This document shows, one piece after another, positions 17,327 to 26,120 of a stretch of DNA of 39,000 nucleotides. Source of the DNA: DATBJG01 sp963790545 (GTDB lineage Bacteria; Acidobacteriota; Vicinamibacteria; Vicinamibacterales; JAMQPK01); the NCBI GenBank assembly GCA_963790545.1, contig CAWBPA010000013.1, positions 1 through 39,000 on the forward strand, written 5' to 3'. The notes below the pieces were generated by a model that was given only the letters and a program-made list of their open reading frames with translations, made no database searches and was not told the origin of the DNA. Position 1 is the first letter of the stretch. Each line of letters begins with the position of its first letter. A program made the translations under genes and the position numbers.

Positions 17327-17821
17327 TTACGTTGCAGAACGATGCTTGTAGGCGAGTGCGAACGTTTTCAGTGCGGCAACCCACGCGACCAGCAGGATTA
17401 CGTGCCGCAGGTAGTTGAGCTGCTGCCAGAGGACCGCGCTCGCCACCGAGTCTGGCGAGTCTGGCGCGGCCATCAGCCCCACCATCGTCGGGATGAAGTA
17501 CCCGGCGGTGAGCACGCGGTCGGCGAGTGCTGTGAGGGAAGCACCGAGCCACCATTTGCGTACAGTAGCCGGGGCACGCCACGCCGCGACCAGGTTGGCC
17601 AACGTCAGTAATGTCAGTGGGCCGGTCGTGACAAATGCCCAGAACCGGATGCCGGTGTCGTCCTCCCGTGCGGCCGCCGCGTTCCAGTGTGTTTCCGAAT
17701 CGGAGGACGACACGATCCAGCGGGGAAGAGCGATTCGCGCTTCGTACAGTCCTGCCCCGAACGCGATCCCGAGATTCATGACAAACAGCCAGAGCAGGAC
17801 GGTTGCGGTTTTGGGACGCAC
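17327..17821 (-). CDS. Small integral membrane protein (four helices)
   Basis: This 164-residue protein has hydrophobic segments at ATVLLWLFVMNLGIAFGAGL, TTGPLTLLTLANLVAAW, WWLGASLTALADRVLTAGYF and VILLVAWVAALKTFALAYK. The layout (GAGLYE near the N-terminus, long loop, YFIPTMVGLM) resembles the DUF1772 / anthrone-oxygenase-like small membrane proteins, but I am not certain. The GTG start at 17821 follows the stop of the phosphoesterase gene after a single base, which indicates tight translational coupling. No function can be assigned. Confidence 0.65.
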   Translation of the reverse strand: MRPKTATVLLWLFVMNLGIAFGAGLYEARIALPRWIVSSSDSETHWNAAAAREDDTGIRFWAFVTTGPLTLLTLANLVAAWRAPATVRKWWLGASLTALADRVLTAGYFIPTMVGLMAAPDSPDSVASAVLWQQLNYLRHVILLVAWVAALKTFALAYKHRSAT

Positions 17822-17822
17822 G

Positions 17823-19340
17823 TCAAGGCTTCTTCGGCGGATCCGGATATGCCGCCCGCAATTCGTCGATCAACGCTTTCCGGAGATCACGAAACTCTTG
17901 AACATCGTGGACAGCCGGATTGGTTCGTGTCAGGAACGGGAGATTGACCTCGCGGCCTGTCAGGAGGAAGTCCGGCAAAATGACGATGTAGCGGCGTGAC
18001 AGGTCCAGCGGGCGACCCTGCACGAGCCACTGAGTGCCCTCCCGGCTGACGCCCCACGTTTGGAGATACCCACCGGTTCCCCGATTCTTGAGGCCGATAT
18101 CGAGCACCGAGGCAACCAGGGAACCGTCCAGCGAAGCCTTCAGCACAATGCCACCAAACGGAAGCACGCGAATGGCGTCGTACTCGGTGAGCGGCCCTGG
18201 CGGCATCGTATCGTCGATGCGAATCGCGCCGCCATTGAGCAGCGCGAGATCAGTCGGGCCGGCTTCACGCACGAAGCCGGACAGAATCAGATCGGTCAGC
18301 CGCCCCGGCTGATTCCGAACCGTGATCTCTCTCCCGTCGAGCGTGTCCGTCGTATTCGCGACGATACGGTCTGGCGAGAACCCGGCATTCTTGAAGCCCT
18401 CGAATGCCGAGGCGGTCCAGCGGCGGATTTGAGACTCGATGTTCGGATCGCGGGCTATTCGATCGTCGACGAGCTGAAGTCTCGAGGTGACTGCGGGTCG
18501 CGTTCCCGCTTTGCCAAACGTCATCGTGACTACCGCGACCGACCGGACGTTCGCGTCGGCCTTGACGAGTGAGGCAAAACTTGGCCCTCGGCGCAGGTAC
18601 CAGTTCTCGTGGTCGTGACCGCCCAGGACGAGATCGATTTGCGGCGACCGCTCAACCAGTTCTTGATCGACGGCCAGATCGAGGTGTGTCAGGGCGATCA
18701 CCGCATCGACGCGACCCTCGAGCAGCGCGAGCTGCTCCCTGGCGGCATCAATCGGCGGCCGATACCGAACCCATGGGGCCTTGTTCGAATCGACGGTTAA
18801 TCCAATCAATCCCAACTGCACCTGCCGGTTCCCGGCACGCACTGGGAGAACAACCGATTGCACCGTTCCAGGGAACGGCTGGCCGGCCGTATCCGTCACA
18901 TTACTGGAGACGATACCGAAGCGCGTTTCGGCGAGCCTGGCGCGGAACGCGCTCTCGGATACGTCGAAGTCGTGGTTGCCGAACGTCGCCCAGTCGAGCC
19001 CAATACGGTTCAGCACATCGACTGTCTGACGCCCGGCCAGAGGTTCTCCGTCGACACGCGCCGTTCCGATTGCCGAAGGCGACAGGTAGTCGCCGCCGAG
19101 CGTCAGCAGCACCGGCTGACTCCTGCGCTTCACATCCTGCAGCAGCGTGGCCAAGCGCGATAGACCTCCCACGCGGCCTGCTTCGATGGGGTCGAGCTCG
19201 CCGACATCGCTGAAGTGGACGATGGTAACGGTTGCGGGTGCTTGCGCATCGGCACCGCGCGGGCCCGCCGGCAGAAGCCAGCAAAGCAAGGCGAATATTG
19301 GCACGAGAAGTCGCGGTCGCATGATGGGCATCGGGGTCAA
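17823..19340 (-). CDS. 5'-nucleotidase-like metallophosphoesterase, exported
   Basis: This 505-residue protein has a signal peptide (LLVPIFALLCWLLPAGPRGA). The N-terminal calcineurin-type phosphoesterase domain shows GGDYLSPS (Asp84), GNHDF (121-125), THLD (His219) and GHDH (241-244). The first metal motif reads HFSDVGELD, with Asp45 present but the usual second ligand His replaced by Gly47, as in the branch whose motif is FNDVYEI. The C-terminal domain carries NQPGRLTDLILSGFVREAG and LLNGGAIR, the substrate-binding part of the UshA family. It probably removes phosphate from nucleotides or related compounds in the periplasm. Start ATG 19340, with in-frame ATGs three and six codons later equally possible. 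It leads the minus-strand unit with the membrane gene at 17327-17821. Confidence 0.85.
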   Translation of the reverse strand: MTPMPIMRPRLLVPIFALLCWLLPAGPRGADAQAPATVTIVHFSDVGELDPIEAGRVGGLSRLATLLQDVKRRSQPVLLTLGGDYLSPSAIGTARVDGEPLAGRQTVDVLNRIGLDWATFGNHDFDVSESAFRARLAETRFGIVSSNVTDTAGQPFPGTVQSVVLPVRAGNRQVQLGLIGLTVDSNKAPWVRYRPPIDAAREQLALLEGRVDAVIALTHLDLAVDQELVERSPQIDLVLGGHDHENWYLRRGPSFASLVKADANVRSVAVVTMTFGKAGTRPAVTSRLQLVDDRIARDPNIESQIRRWTASAFEGFKNAGFSPDRIVANTTDTLDGREITVRNQPGRLTDLILSGFVREAGPTDLALLNGGAIRIDDTMPPGPLTEYDAIRVLPFGGIVLKASLDGSLVASVLDIGLKNRGTGGYLQTWGVSREGTQWLVQGRPLDLSRRYIVILPDFLLTGREVNLPFLTRTNPAVHDVQEFRDLRKALIDELRAAYPDPPKKP

Positions 19341-19444
19341 CGTTCCCGAGTCGGTAGGTGCAAATATTCTAGCAGAGCCACTTCACCCGAAAGGACGGTC
19401 CGATCCCGCTCGCAGCAGATGGTAGGATCACAGCTGGGAGTTCG

Positions 19445-21757
19445 ATGACGTCTTCCCCACGATCTCGCGACGAGTCTTCGAAATCGCGTCTGGATCCAGC
19501 CTTCCTGGCCGCTATGTTGGCGGCGGGTGCCGTCACGGCACAGTTTGTGGGCGGCAAGGCGCTCCGCGACGCACTCTTTCTCGCCCACCTCGACGTCACA
19601 TCGCTCTCAGCCATGGTCGTCGCGTCGGCGGGTGTGTCGCTGGCGATGGTCGCTGTGAGCGCCAAAATCGTCACACGACTATCGCCCGCCAGATTCGTGC
19701 CCCTCGCGTTCATGGTCAGCGCCATTCTCCTTCTTGCTGAATGGGGGCTCGTCTACGCGATGCCCACCGCGGCCGCAATCATTGTCTATCTTCATATATC
19801 CGGGCTTGGCCCGATGCTCGGGTCTGGGTTCTGGCTCATTGCGAGCGAGCGATTCGACCCTCGGACGGCAAAACGGCGATTCGGTCAGATTGCCGGAGCG
19901 GGCACACTCGGCGGGTTGCTTGGAGGCGCGCTGGCGGAGCGCGTGGGAAGCGTGTTCGACATCGGCGCGATGCTGCCGTTTCTTGCGGTCATCAATGTGT
20001 TCTGCGCCTGGAAGGTCGGCCAGCTCGCCAGAATCCAGCGCACGACCCGGACGCGATCGCGAGAGGTCGAGATGGTCCCCGACCTTGCGCCCGTGCCGGT
20101 GCGGTCGGGTTTGCCCGTGCTTCGTCAGACTCCCTACATACGCAATCTGGCCGCGCTCGTCGGGCTCGGCACGATTAGCGCCGGGTTGCTCGACTACCTG
20201 TTCAAGGTGCAGGCCGTGGCCTCGTTTGGCAACGGCGACAGCCTTCTACGGTTTTTTGCGGTGTTCTATGCAGCCACCAGCTTGATCACGTTCATCGTGC
20301 AGACCTCCTGGAGCCGGCTTATCCTCGAGCGGTTTGGACTCGGGGTCACTGTGGGGACGCCGTCCATGGCCCTCCTCGCGGGAGGGGTCGGAGCCCTGAT
20401 CGCGCCTGGGCTGGAAAGCATGACGGTAGCCCGCGGTGGGGAATCCGTGCTCAGAGGATCGCTCTTCCGATCCAGCTACGAAGTGTTCTACACGCCGATT
20501 CCGCCAAGCGAAAAGCGTGCAGCGAAATCGCTGATTGACGTGGGTTTCGACCGGCTGGGCGAGGCCATTGCTGGTGGAGCGATCTTCCTGGCGCTGCTGC
20601 TGTCGCCGGCCTCGCAGTATGTGGCGATCCTCGGAATGGCCATGGTGTGTTCTGTCGTGGCCGTCGTGGTTTCCAGCCGCCTCACTCGCGGCTACATCAA
20701 GGCGCTCGAGGATAGTCTCTTGAACCGGGCGGTCGATTTCGATCTGTCTGAATCGGACGACATGACGACGCGGACGACGGTGTTGCGGACGCTGCGACCG
20801 ACACGCCCGAGCGTCGAACTCCGTGCGCGCAAACTCGATGTGGATGAAGATCCGCGGCCGCGTGGCAAACAGGCCGGCTGGGCGGGCCTCGATCCCGAGT
20901 TGCAGGAGATCATGGATCTTCGATCGCACGATCGCGACAAGATCCGTCAGATCCTCTGGAACGACGAGGGACTGACGGCCCCGCTTGTGCCGTATGTGGT
21001 GGAGCTGCTGGCGTGGGATCCCGTCGCGGACGACGCGTTGGTGGCGTTGCGCAAAGTGGCCGAGGAGCGCGTGGGCGCTCTGATTGACGCGTTGATCGAC
21101 CCCAACCAGGATTTCGCGGTGCGAAGGCGCCTGGCACGTGTGTTCAGTGTCTGCGTGTCCCAGCGAGCGGCCGACGGCCTCCTGCTGGGGCTCGAGGACC
21201 TCCGGTTCGAAGTCCGCTACCAGTGCGGCCGCTCGCTGGCGGCCGTTTTCGAGAAAAACCCTCGTGTGCGAATCGATAAGGACAAAGTCTTCGAAGTGGT
21301 GCGTCGGGAAGTGGCGGTTGGTCGCCCCGTCTGGGACAGTCACCGCTTGCTGGACAACCTTGATGTAGGCGAAGATAAGTCGTTCGTCGACCAGTTCGTC
21401 AAAGATCGGGCGAGTCAGAGCCTGGCACACGTATTTACGCTGTTAGCGCTCGTCCTGCCAACCGAGCCACTGCAGATTGCCTTCCGGGGTCTCCAAACCG
21501 ATGACCAGAATCTGCGGGGTACCGCCCTGGAATATCTGGAAGGCGTGCTGCCGCCGACGATCCGGGAGCGGCTCTGGCCGTATTTGGAAGATCATCGTTC
21601 GACCTCGCGTGGCACGCGACCGCGTGAAGAGATTCTCGCGGATCTGCTGCGGTCCAATCAGTCAATCGTGATGAGCCTCGAAGAGCTCAAGCGTCAGACC
21701 GGACGCGATCGAGACGACGCCTCGGAGATCGAACCGAAGGGTGCGAAAACGAGATGA
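19445..21757 (+). CDS. ATP/ADP-translocase-like transporter fused to HEAT repeats
   Basis: This 770-residue protein has an N-terminal half (about 17-430) with roughly ten to twelve membrane helices. The pattern AQFVGGKALRDALFL, GSGFWLIASERFDPRTAKRR and FGQIAGAGTLGGLLGGALAE resembles nucleotide transporters of the NTT/Tlc family and their MFS-like relatives. The C-terminal third (about 475-740) is soluble and made of helical pairs (LVPYVVELLAWDPVADDALV, ALIDALIDPNQDFAVRRRLA, LRGTALEYLEGVLPP), typical of HEAT/ARM repeats. Fusions of this kind are known in free-living bacteria, where the substrate is unknown. Start ATG 19445 has GGGAG 4 bases upstream. The stop overlaps the start of the membrane kinase by ATGA, so the two products are made together and may form one complex. 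Confidence 0.78.
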   Translation: MTSSPRSRDESSKSRLDPAFLAAMLAAGAVTAQFVGGKALRDALFLAHLDVTSLSAMVVASAGVSLAMVAVSAKIVTRLSPARFVPLAFMVSAILLLAEWGLVYAMPTAAAIIVYLHISGLGPMLGSGFWLIASERFDPRTAKRRFGQIAGAGTLGGLLGGALAERVGSVFDIGAMLPFLAVINVFCAWKVGQLARIQRTTRTRSREVEMVPDLAPVPVRSGLPVLRQTPYIRNLAALVGLGTISAGLLDYLFKVQAVASFGNGDSLLRFFAVFYAATSLITFIVQTSWSRLILERFGLGVTVGTPSMALLAGGVGALIAPGLESMTVARGGESVLRGSLFRSSYEVFYTPIPPSEKRAAKSLIDVGFDRLGEAIAGGAIFLALLLSPASQYVAILGMAMVCSVVAVVVSSRLTRGYIKALEDSLLNRAVDFDLSESDDMTTRTTVLRTLRPTRPSVELRARKLDVDEDPRPRGKQAGWAGLDPELQEIMDLRSHDRDKIRQILWNDEGLTAPLVPYVVELLAWDPVADDALVALRKVAEERVGALIDALIDPNQDFAVRRRLARVFSVCVSQRAADGLLLGLEDLRFEVRYQCGRSLAAVFEKNPRVRIDKDKVFEVVRREVAVGRPVWDSHRLLDNLDVGEDKSFVDQFVKDRASQSLAHVFTLLALVLPTEPLQIAFRGLQTDDQNLRGTALEYLEGVLPPTIRERLWPYLEDHRSTSRGTRPREEILADLLRSNQSIVMSLEELKRQTGRDRDDASEIEPKGAKTR

Positions 21758-23394
21758 TCCAGGATCGCAAGAAACTTGTCGCGCGTCGTGCGTCGACACC
21801 GGCGCCAAGCCGGGACAGTGGAACCCCCACGACACTTCCGACTGATCTGCTCTCCGAACAGGTCGAACGGCTCGTTCTCTTCAGCGCCGTTGGGGCTGGG
21901 CTGTGGACCTTCGGCATCGTGCTGGACCGGTTCGTGCTTCCCCAGCTGCCCGGTGGCATGCCCTATCCGGCATGGAAGGCCAATCTCATCGAAGGCGTCG
22001 GCGTTGCGGTGTCTATCGTCATGTTTCTGTACGTCCGCTTCAGCCGTCACAGCGCGCTCGTCAAGACGGAGGCCGGACTGATATACCTGGTTCTGAGCTC
22101 GTTCGGCATTGCCATGATCAATACGTGGGTGATGACGCCGCCAACCACCGCTCAGATGATGAAACTCTCGTGGATCACGATCGCGATTCTCGTCTATTCG
22201 ATGATTGCGCCGTCCAGTCCTCGCAAGATGTTAGTGGCGTCGATGGTAGCGGCCTCGATGGATCCGCTGGGCGTCTGGCTGGCACATCTGCGAGGTGTCT
22301 CGGTACCCTCGGTTGCTCAGACGTTCATGCTCTACCTGCCAAACTACGTGTGCGCGCTCGTGGCGACATTGCCCTCTCACGTGCTGCAGCGCCTCGGGCG
22401 GCAGCTCAGCACTGCGCGTGAGATGGGCAGCTATCAGCTTGTCGAACGGCTCGGACAGGGTGGAATGGGTGAAGTCTGGCGCGCCCACCATCGTCTGCTC
22501 GCGCGCAGTGCCGCCATCAAGCTCGTGCGCCCCGAACTGCTCGGGGCAAAAAGCGAAGCCGAAGCCAAGCTGATGCTTCGTCGATTCGAGCGCGAAGCTC
22601 AGACAACGGCCGCACTGAGCTCACCACATACCATCAACCTCTTCGATTTCGGTCTGACAGATGATGGCAGTTTCTACTACGTGATGGAGCTGCTGGCAGG
22701 CCGCGACGTTGAATCGCTCGTGCGTGAATTTGGTCCTGTGCCTGCAGACCGGGCGGTTTTTCTCCTTCGTCAGGTCTGCCACTCGTTGGCGGATGCACAT
22801 GCCAGAGGGTTGGTTCATCGCGACATCAAACCTGCGAATATCTACGTGTGTCGCATGGGGTTGGAGTACGACTTCGTCAAAGTCCTCGATTTTGGCCTGG
22901 TGAAGTACAGCCGACAGACCAACATGCGCCAGACGCTGGTGACCACCGACCACACGCCGACGGGCACGCCGGCCTATATGGCACCCGAGACCATTTTGGG
23001 CGACACCGACGTCGACCGCAGGGCGGACGTCTATGCGCTCGGATGCGTCGCATACTTCCTGCTGACCGGACAGCTCGTCTTCGACGGCGACACGCCGATG
23101 AAGGTGCTTATGCAGCACGTCCAGTCGCACCCGGTCGCTCCATCGCAGCGAACCGAACTGCCAATTCCGCGCGAGGTGGATGAACTGGTGCTCGCGTGCC
23201 TGCAGAAAGATCCCAATTTGAGACCGCAGGATGCCGGTGCATTGTTCCGAATGGCCTGCGACTGTAAGTTTTCCAACTCGTGGAATCAGGAGCGGGCCCG
23301 GATCTGGTGGGAAAAGCATCTGCCGGACCTGACTGGGCCGCTCAGCGTGGTGCCATCACCGAAACAACCGGGCAGTCCGGTCACAGTTCACTGA
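21754..23394 (+). CDS. Membrane Ser/Thr protein kinase with N-terminal helices and C-terminal kinase domain
   Basis: This 546-residue protein has about six membrane helices in residues 35-210 (VLFSAVGAGLWTFGIVLD, LIEGVGVAVSIVMFLYVRF, LIYLVLSSFGIAMINTWVM, LSWITIAILVYSMI and others). A complete Hanks-type kinase domain follows (227 to about 505): GQGGMGEV (235-242), Lys256 in AAIKLVRP, HRDIKPANI (355-363), DFG (379-381), GTPAYMAPE (404-412) and DVYALGC. All catalytic residues are present. The topology is opposite to the usual bacterial PknB type, which has the kinase first, and resembles a receptor with a membrane sensor. The ATGA overlap with the transporter-HEAT gene implies joint function. 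The activation loop is rich in Thr (QTLVTTDHTPTGTPAY), so autophosphorylation is likely. Confidence 0.9.
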   Translation: MIQDRKKLVARRASTPAPSRDSGTPTTLPTDLLSEQVERLVLFSAVGAGLWTFGIVLDRFVLPQLPGGMPYPAWKANLIEGVGVAVSIVMFLYVRFSRHSALVKTEAGLIYLVLSSFGIAMINTWVMTPPTTAQMMKLSWITIAILVYSMIAPSSPRKMLVASMVAASMDPLGVWLAHLRGVSVPSVAQTFMLYLPNYVCALVATLPSHVLQRLGRQLSTAREMGSYQLVERLGQGGMGEVWRAHHRLLARSAAIKLVRPELLGAKSEAEAKLMLRRFEREAQTTAALSSPHTINLFDFGLTDDGSFYYVMELLAGRDVESLVREFGPVPADRAVFLLRQVCHSLADAHARGLVHRDIKPANIYVCRMGLEYDFVKVLDFGLVKYSRQTNMRQTLVTTDHTPTGTPAYMAPETILGDTDVDRRADVYALGCVAYFLLTGQLVFDGDTPMKVLMQHVQSHPVAPSQRTELPIPREVDELVLACLQKDPNLRPQDAGALFRMACDCKFSNSWNQERARIWWEKHLPDLTGPLSVVPSPKQPGSPVTVH

Positions 23395-23411
23395 CGTTCG
23401 TTCGTGTCACG

Positions 23412-23487
23412 GCAGGCCTGACCAGCCTACGCCAAGGCTACGGCGGTCCGCCGAAGCTTTACGCGAAGGCGGAAGGCCTGCGCTACG
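23412..23487 (-). repeat. Composite multi-hairpin repeat, copy 1
   Basis: Outer arms GCAGGCCT (23412-23419) and AGGCCTGC (23474-23481) are perfect complements and are flanked by GCTACG (23482-23487). The inside is a conserved core with two more hairpins, TCCGCC/GGCGGA type and AGCCT/AGGCT type. The same core occurs at 36214-36290 with different outer arms. See findings. Confidence 0.75.
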
Positions 23488-23502
23488 TACTGCGGATTTG
23501 TC

Positions 23503-23528
23503 GCGGGCCTTGAAAGGCCCGCGCTACG
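23503..23528 (-). repeat. REP-like hairpin (reverse orientation, loop TTCA)
   Basis: Arms 23503-23510 and 23515-23522 form a perfect 8-base stem. On the minus strand the element reads CGTAGC, stem, TTCA, stem. It lies 15 bases from the composite repeat. Confidence 0.75.
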
Positions 23529-23552
23529 ACACTGCGGGGACGCCGAGTCTCC

Positions 23553-23819
23553 CTAATGCTCGTGCTCCGGATTGGTGTCGTGTTCCCGGTAGTAGTGCAT
23601 CAGCTCCTCGCTCGAGGCCTCCTTCTGGGCCTTGGCAGCTTTCTTCTTGGCAGTCCTGAATGCCGCCTTCGAACGATCGTCCGACTTGGCGGAGAAGAGT
23701 GAAATGGTGCGCTCGACTTCTGACCTGCGACAGGCAGGGCAGGAAGGGGTGGTCGCATCACGCACGAGCTCTTCGAACTGGTGGCCGCACGCACGGCACT
23801 TGTATTCGTAGATCGGCAT
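23553..23819 (-). CDS. FmdB-type zinc ribbon protein
   Basis: This 88-residue cytoplasmic protein starts MPIYEYKCRACGHQFEELVR and has a second knuckle CPACRRSEVERTISLF. The two CxxC pairs form a zinc ribbon as in the FmdB/putative regulatory protein family, which is widespread, short and of unclear role (regulation or zinc-protein assembly). The C-terminal part is a Lys/Ala-rich helix and a His-rich end (HYYREHDTNPEHEH). The ribosome site AGGAG is 10-14 bases before ATG 23819. It stands as the last gene of the minus-strand group with the amidohydrolase and MFS genes, 49 bases downstream, and may be cotranscribed. Confidence 0.88.
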   Translation of the reverse strand: MPIYEYKCRACGHQFEELVRDATTPSCPACRRSEVERTISLFSAKSDDRSKAAFRTAKKKAAKAQKEASSEELMHYYREHDTNPEHEH

Positions 23820-23868
23820 CGTCCCTCACTCCTGACAACGACGACTCCATAGTAGCCCGGTGTGGGAT

Positions 23869-24765
23869 TCAGATGGGGAACAACCGCTCGAAGGTGTCGC
23901 TGAATATCTGATCCCTTACGGCTGCGCTCGCCCCGGCTTCCTGGAGGGCCGCCGACTGCTGCTCGAAGATCTCCGCGACCCATCCGCGCGGGAAAAATGA
24001 CGAATCGCTGCCGAACATGAGTCGCTCGGGTCCTACCACGGCCAGCGCCTGTTTGAATACGGCGGCCAACGTCAGGCCGGGGTGGTAACGGATCCAGCCG
24101 TTCGAGCTTGAAGTATCGAGGATCACATTCCCGCAAAGATCTGCGAGCATCAACGCTTCGCGAAAGAATCCAGCGCCAAAATGAGGGACGATGATGGGCA
24201 CGGTCGGAAAGGCTCGAGCCAGGGGCTGAAGGTCGAGCGGCTGTCCGAGCCGGGCGTCAAACGAATTCGGCAGGCCAAGCTTCTTGCGCGCGCCTATCGA
24301 CAGAACGCCGCAGTGGGCGAACACCACGGTGCCTGACCGTGCCGCGGCAACCTCGAAAACCATGCGAACGGCCGGGTCCCCCAGCGCGTATCCGTGCAGA
24401 GCAGGGAACAGACAAATCGTGCTGAGGCCACCCTGGTCGAGTGCCGTTCCTGCGTGAACGGCGGCCTCCGGCGCTGTGGGATCGACCATGAAAAAGCCCA
24501 CGAAACGTGTCGGGTGCCGCCGCACCGCGCGAGCCACTGAGTCAGCATCGCCAGGCACGCTGGCAATCAGCGCCGCTCGGTCCACGTGGTGCGCGTCGAG
24601 CTCAGTGAGCCATCGATCGGAGAGCTGGTCAGCCGTACCGGGTGGTTCCCAGCCGAGCCGGGCGAGAGCGGCAGCTTCGGGAGCGTCCGGGGCAGGGTTG
24701 GCGAGGCTGCGCCCGAGTCCCGCAAAAAACCGCTGGGAAAAGAAATGGCAGTGCGAATCGTTCAT
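23869..24765 (-). CDS. Amidohydrolase-2 family metal-dependent hydrolase
   Basis: This 298-residue TIM-barrel enzyme begins MNDSHCHFFSQRFFAG: the S-H-C-H motif gives the first two metal ligands. VVFAHCGVLS, IIVPHFGAGFFREALMLADL and LMFGSDSSFFPRG provide the later His and Asp ligands, and NVILDTSSSNGW sits between. This set is typical of the family that hydrolyses or decarboxylates cyclic and aromatic acids and related compounds. The substrate is not known. The start is 34 bases after the MFS gene stop, so carrier and enzyme may form a small catabolic unit for an unknown compound. Confidence 0.85.
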   Translation of the reverse strand: MNDSHCHFFSQRFFAGLGRSLANPAPDAPEAAALARLGWEPPGTADQLSDRWLTELDAHHVDRAALIASVPGDADSVARAVRRHPTRFVGFFMVDPTAPEAAVHAGTALDQGGLSTICLFPALHGYALGDPAVRMVFEVAAARSGTVVFAHCGVLSIGARKKLGLPNSFDARLGQPLDLQPLARAFPTVPIIVPHFGAGFFREALMLADLCGNVILDTSSSNGWIRYHPGLTLAAVFKQALAVVGPERLMFGSDSSFFPRGWVAEIFEQQSAALQEAGASAAVRDQIFSDTFERLFPI

Positions 24766-24799
24766 GTGAGGGGCCCGGACGTTGGAGAGCGTGTGGTCC

Positions 24800-26059
24800 T
24801 CAGGACAGTTCCAGGTAGTTCAAGTCCTTCCCGTATGTCTCTTCAAGGCCGCGCAGCGACGCGAACGCAATGATGAGCGCCACCATGCCCACGAGCATGG
24901 CGCTGGCACGGATGCCCATGGCCGGTCGGAGCGCCTCGAAGACCGACGTGAGGATGACCACTGCTCCCCGCACGAAGTTCGGGGCCGTGGTTGTCACCGT
25001 CGCCCGGATATTCGTCCCGAACTGTTCGGACGCAATCGTCACAAAGACGGCCCAATACCCCGCCGCAATGCCGAGAATTGCGCACACGGTGTAGAAGGTG
25101 GGTAACGACCAATGCGCCACTGAAAAGTACAAGGCGATTGAGATGGTCGTCATGACGAGAAACAGGAGAACGACTTTGTTCCGGCTCTTGATGAGCTGAC
25201 TGATCGCCCCGCTGCCGAAGTCGCCGATGGCGAGGCCGATATAGCAGAACATGACCGCGCGCCCGGGGTTGGGTATGTCCGGCATGCTCATCGCACGACC
25301 GAATTCCGGTGAGAAGGTCACGAGGATGCCCACGACGTACCAGATGGGCATGCCAACCAGCACGACGCGCATGTACTTCCACCGGGTCTTTGGCGATGCC
25401 ACGAGCCAGAGAAAGTTGCCTCTGGCGACCTCGCGCCGCTTGATCCCTTCGAACATTCCCGACTCGGCGACGCCAATGCGGAGTGCAAGGAGCGCGAGCC
25501 CCATGCCCCCACCGACGAAATAGGCGATGCGCCAGTCGAACGCATCGCCCACGAGCGACGCCGCAACGGCACCGAAGATGCCGACGGTGGCCACGATCAT
25601 CGTTCCGTACCCGCGGGTGGCCGGTGGAAGAATTTCGCTGACCAGCGTGATACCGGCGCCAAGCTCGCCAGCCAGACCGATTCCTGCCACGAAGCGCAAC
25701 ACCGCGTACTGCGGAACGCTCGTGACAAAGCCGTTCGCGATATTGGCCAGCGAGTACATGACGATGGATCCAAACAACACCGACAGTCGGCCCCGCTTGT
25801 CGCCCAGAACACCCCAGATGAGCCCGCCGATGAGCATGCCGCCCATCTGCATATTCAGGAGCAGCACACCCTGGCTCAGAATTTGGTCTTCGGGGACACC
25901 AATGCTGCGCAGACTCGTGATGCGGACGATGCTGAAGAGGATGAGGTCGTAGATGTCAACGAAGTAGCCGAGCGCTGCGACGAGGATCGCAAGGGCAACA
26001 CCCTTGGATGGGAGTACCGACTGGGTACTGGCCGGGGTCGGCGGCGCCGTGGTGGACAT
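24800..26059 (-). CDS. Major facilitator superfamily transporter
   Basis: This 419-residue inner-membrane carrier has about twelve helices. The loop motif between helices 2 and 3, GVLGDKRGRLSVLFGS, is the MFS signature, and RFVAGIGLAGELGAGITLVS is the typical helix 4/5 motif of sugar- and acid-carrying branches. Cytoplasmic and periplasmic ends look complete. It probably imports or exports a small organic acid; the adjacent amidohydrolase hints at a shared substrate. A TACAAT box lies 8 bases before ATG 26059, in a 61-base divergent region shared with fabV. Confidence 0.9.
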   Translation of the reverse strand: MSTTAPPTPASTQSVLPSKGVALAILVAALGYFVDIYDLILFSIVRITSLRSIGVPEDQILSQGVLLLNMQMGGMLIGGLIWGVLGDKRGRLSVLFGSIVMYSLANIANGFVTSVPQYAVLRFVAGIGLAGELGAGITLVSEILPPATRGYGTMIVATVGIFGAVAASLVGDAFDWRIAYFVGGGMGLALLALRIGVAESGMFEGIKRREVARGNFLWLVASPKTRWKYMRVVLVGMPIWYVVGILVTFSPEFGRAMSMPDIPNPGRAVMFCYIGLAIGDFGSGAISQLIKSRNKVVLLFLVMTTISIALYFSVAHWSLPTFYTVCAILGIAAGYWAVFVTIASEQFGTNIRATVTTTAPNFVRGAVVILTSVFEALRPAMGIRASAMLVGMVALIIAFASLRGLEETYGKDLNYLELS

Positions 26060-26067
26060 GGACGCAC

Positions 26068-26073
26068 ATTGTA
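26068..26073 (-). promoter_or_regulatory. TACAAT box 8 bases before the MFS start
   Basis: The complement of 26068-26073 reads TACAAT, ending 8 bases before ATG 26059. It is likely a -10 box of a leaderless or near-leaderless message. Its divergent counterpart is at 26106-26111. Confidence 0.45.
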
Positions 26074-26105
26074 TCCTGCCCGCCTGACCCCCTTTGCACG
26101 TACAC

Positions 26106-26111
26106 TAAAAT
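26106..26111 (+). promoter_or_regulatory. TAAAAT box 9 bases before the fabV start
   Basis: TAAAAT ends 9 bases before ATG 26121. With the opposite TACAAT box it forms a compact divergent promoter only about 44 bases long. No ribosome site is visible before the fabV ATG. Confidence 0.45.
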
Positions 26112-26120
26112 GCTTCGCTG

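Noticed and set aside
17823..19340. Loss of the first metal-ligand His in the phosphoesterase as a sign of inactivity
   Set aside because: A known branch of the family reads FNDVYEI at this place without the His, and all other metal motifs are present, so inactivity cannot be claimed.
20246..21430. Long open frame (394 codons) antisense to the translocase-HEAT gene
   Set aside because: GC-rich genes commonly leave long antisense frames. The product is of low complexity in charged residues and has no motif, while the sense frame is clearly coding.
26060..26120. Riboswitch or attenuator before fabV
   Set aside because: The divergent region is only 61 bases and is filled by two -10 boxes. There is no room for a structured leader.
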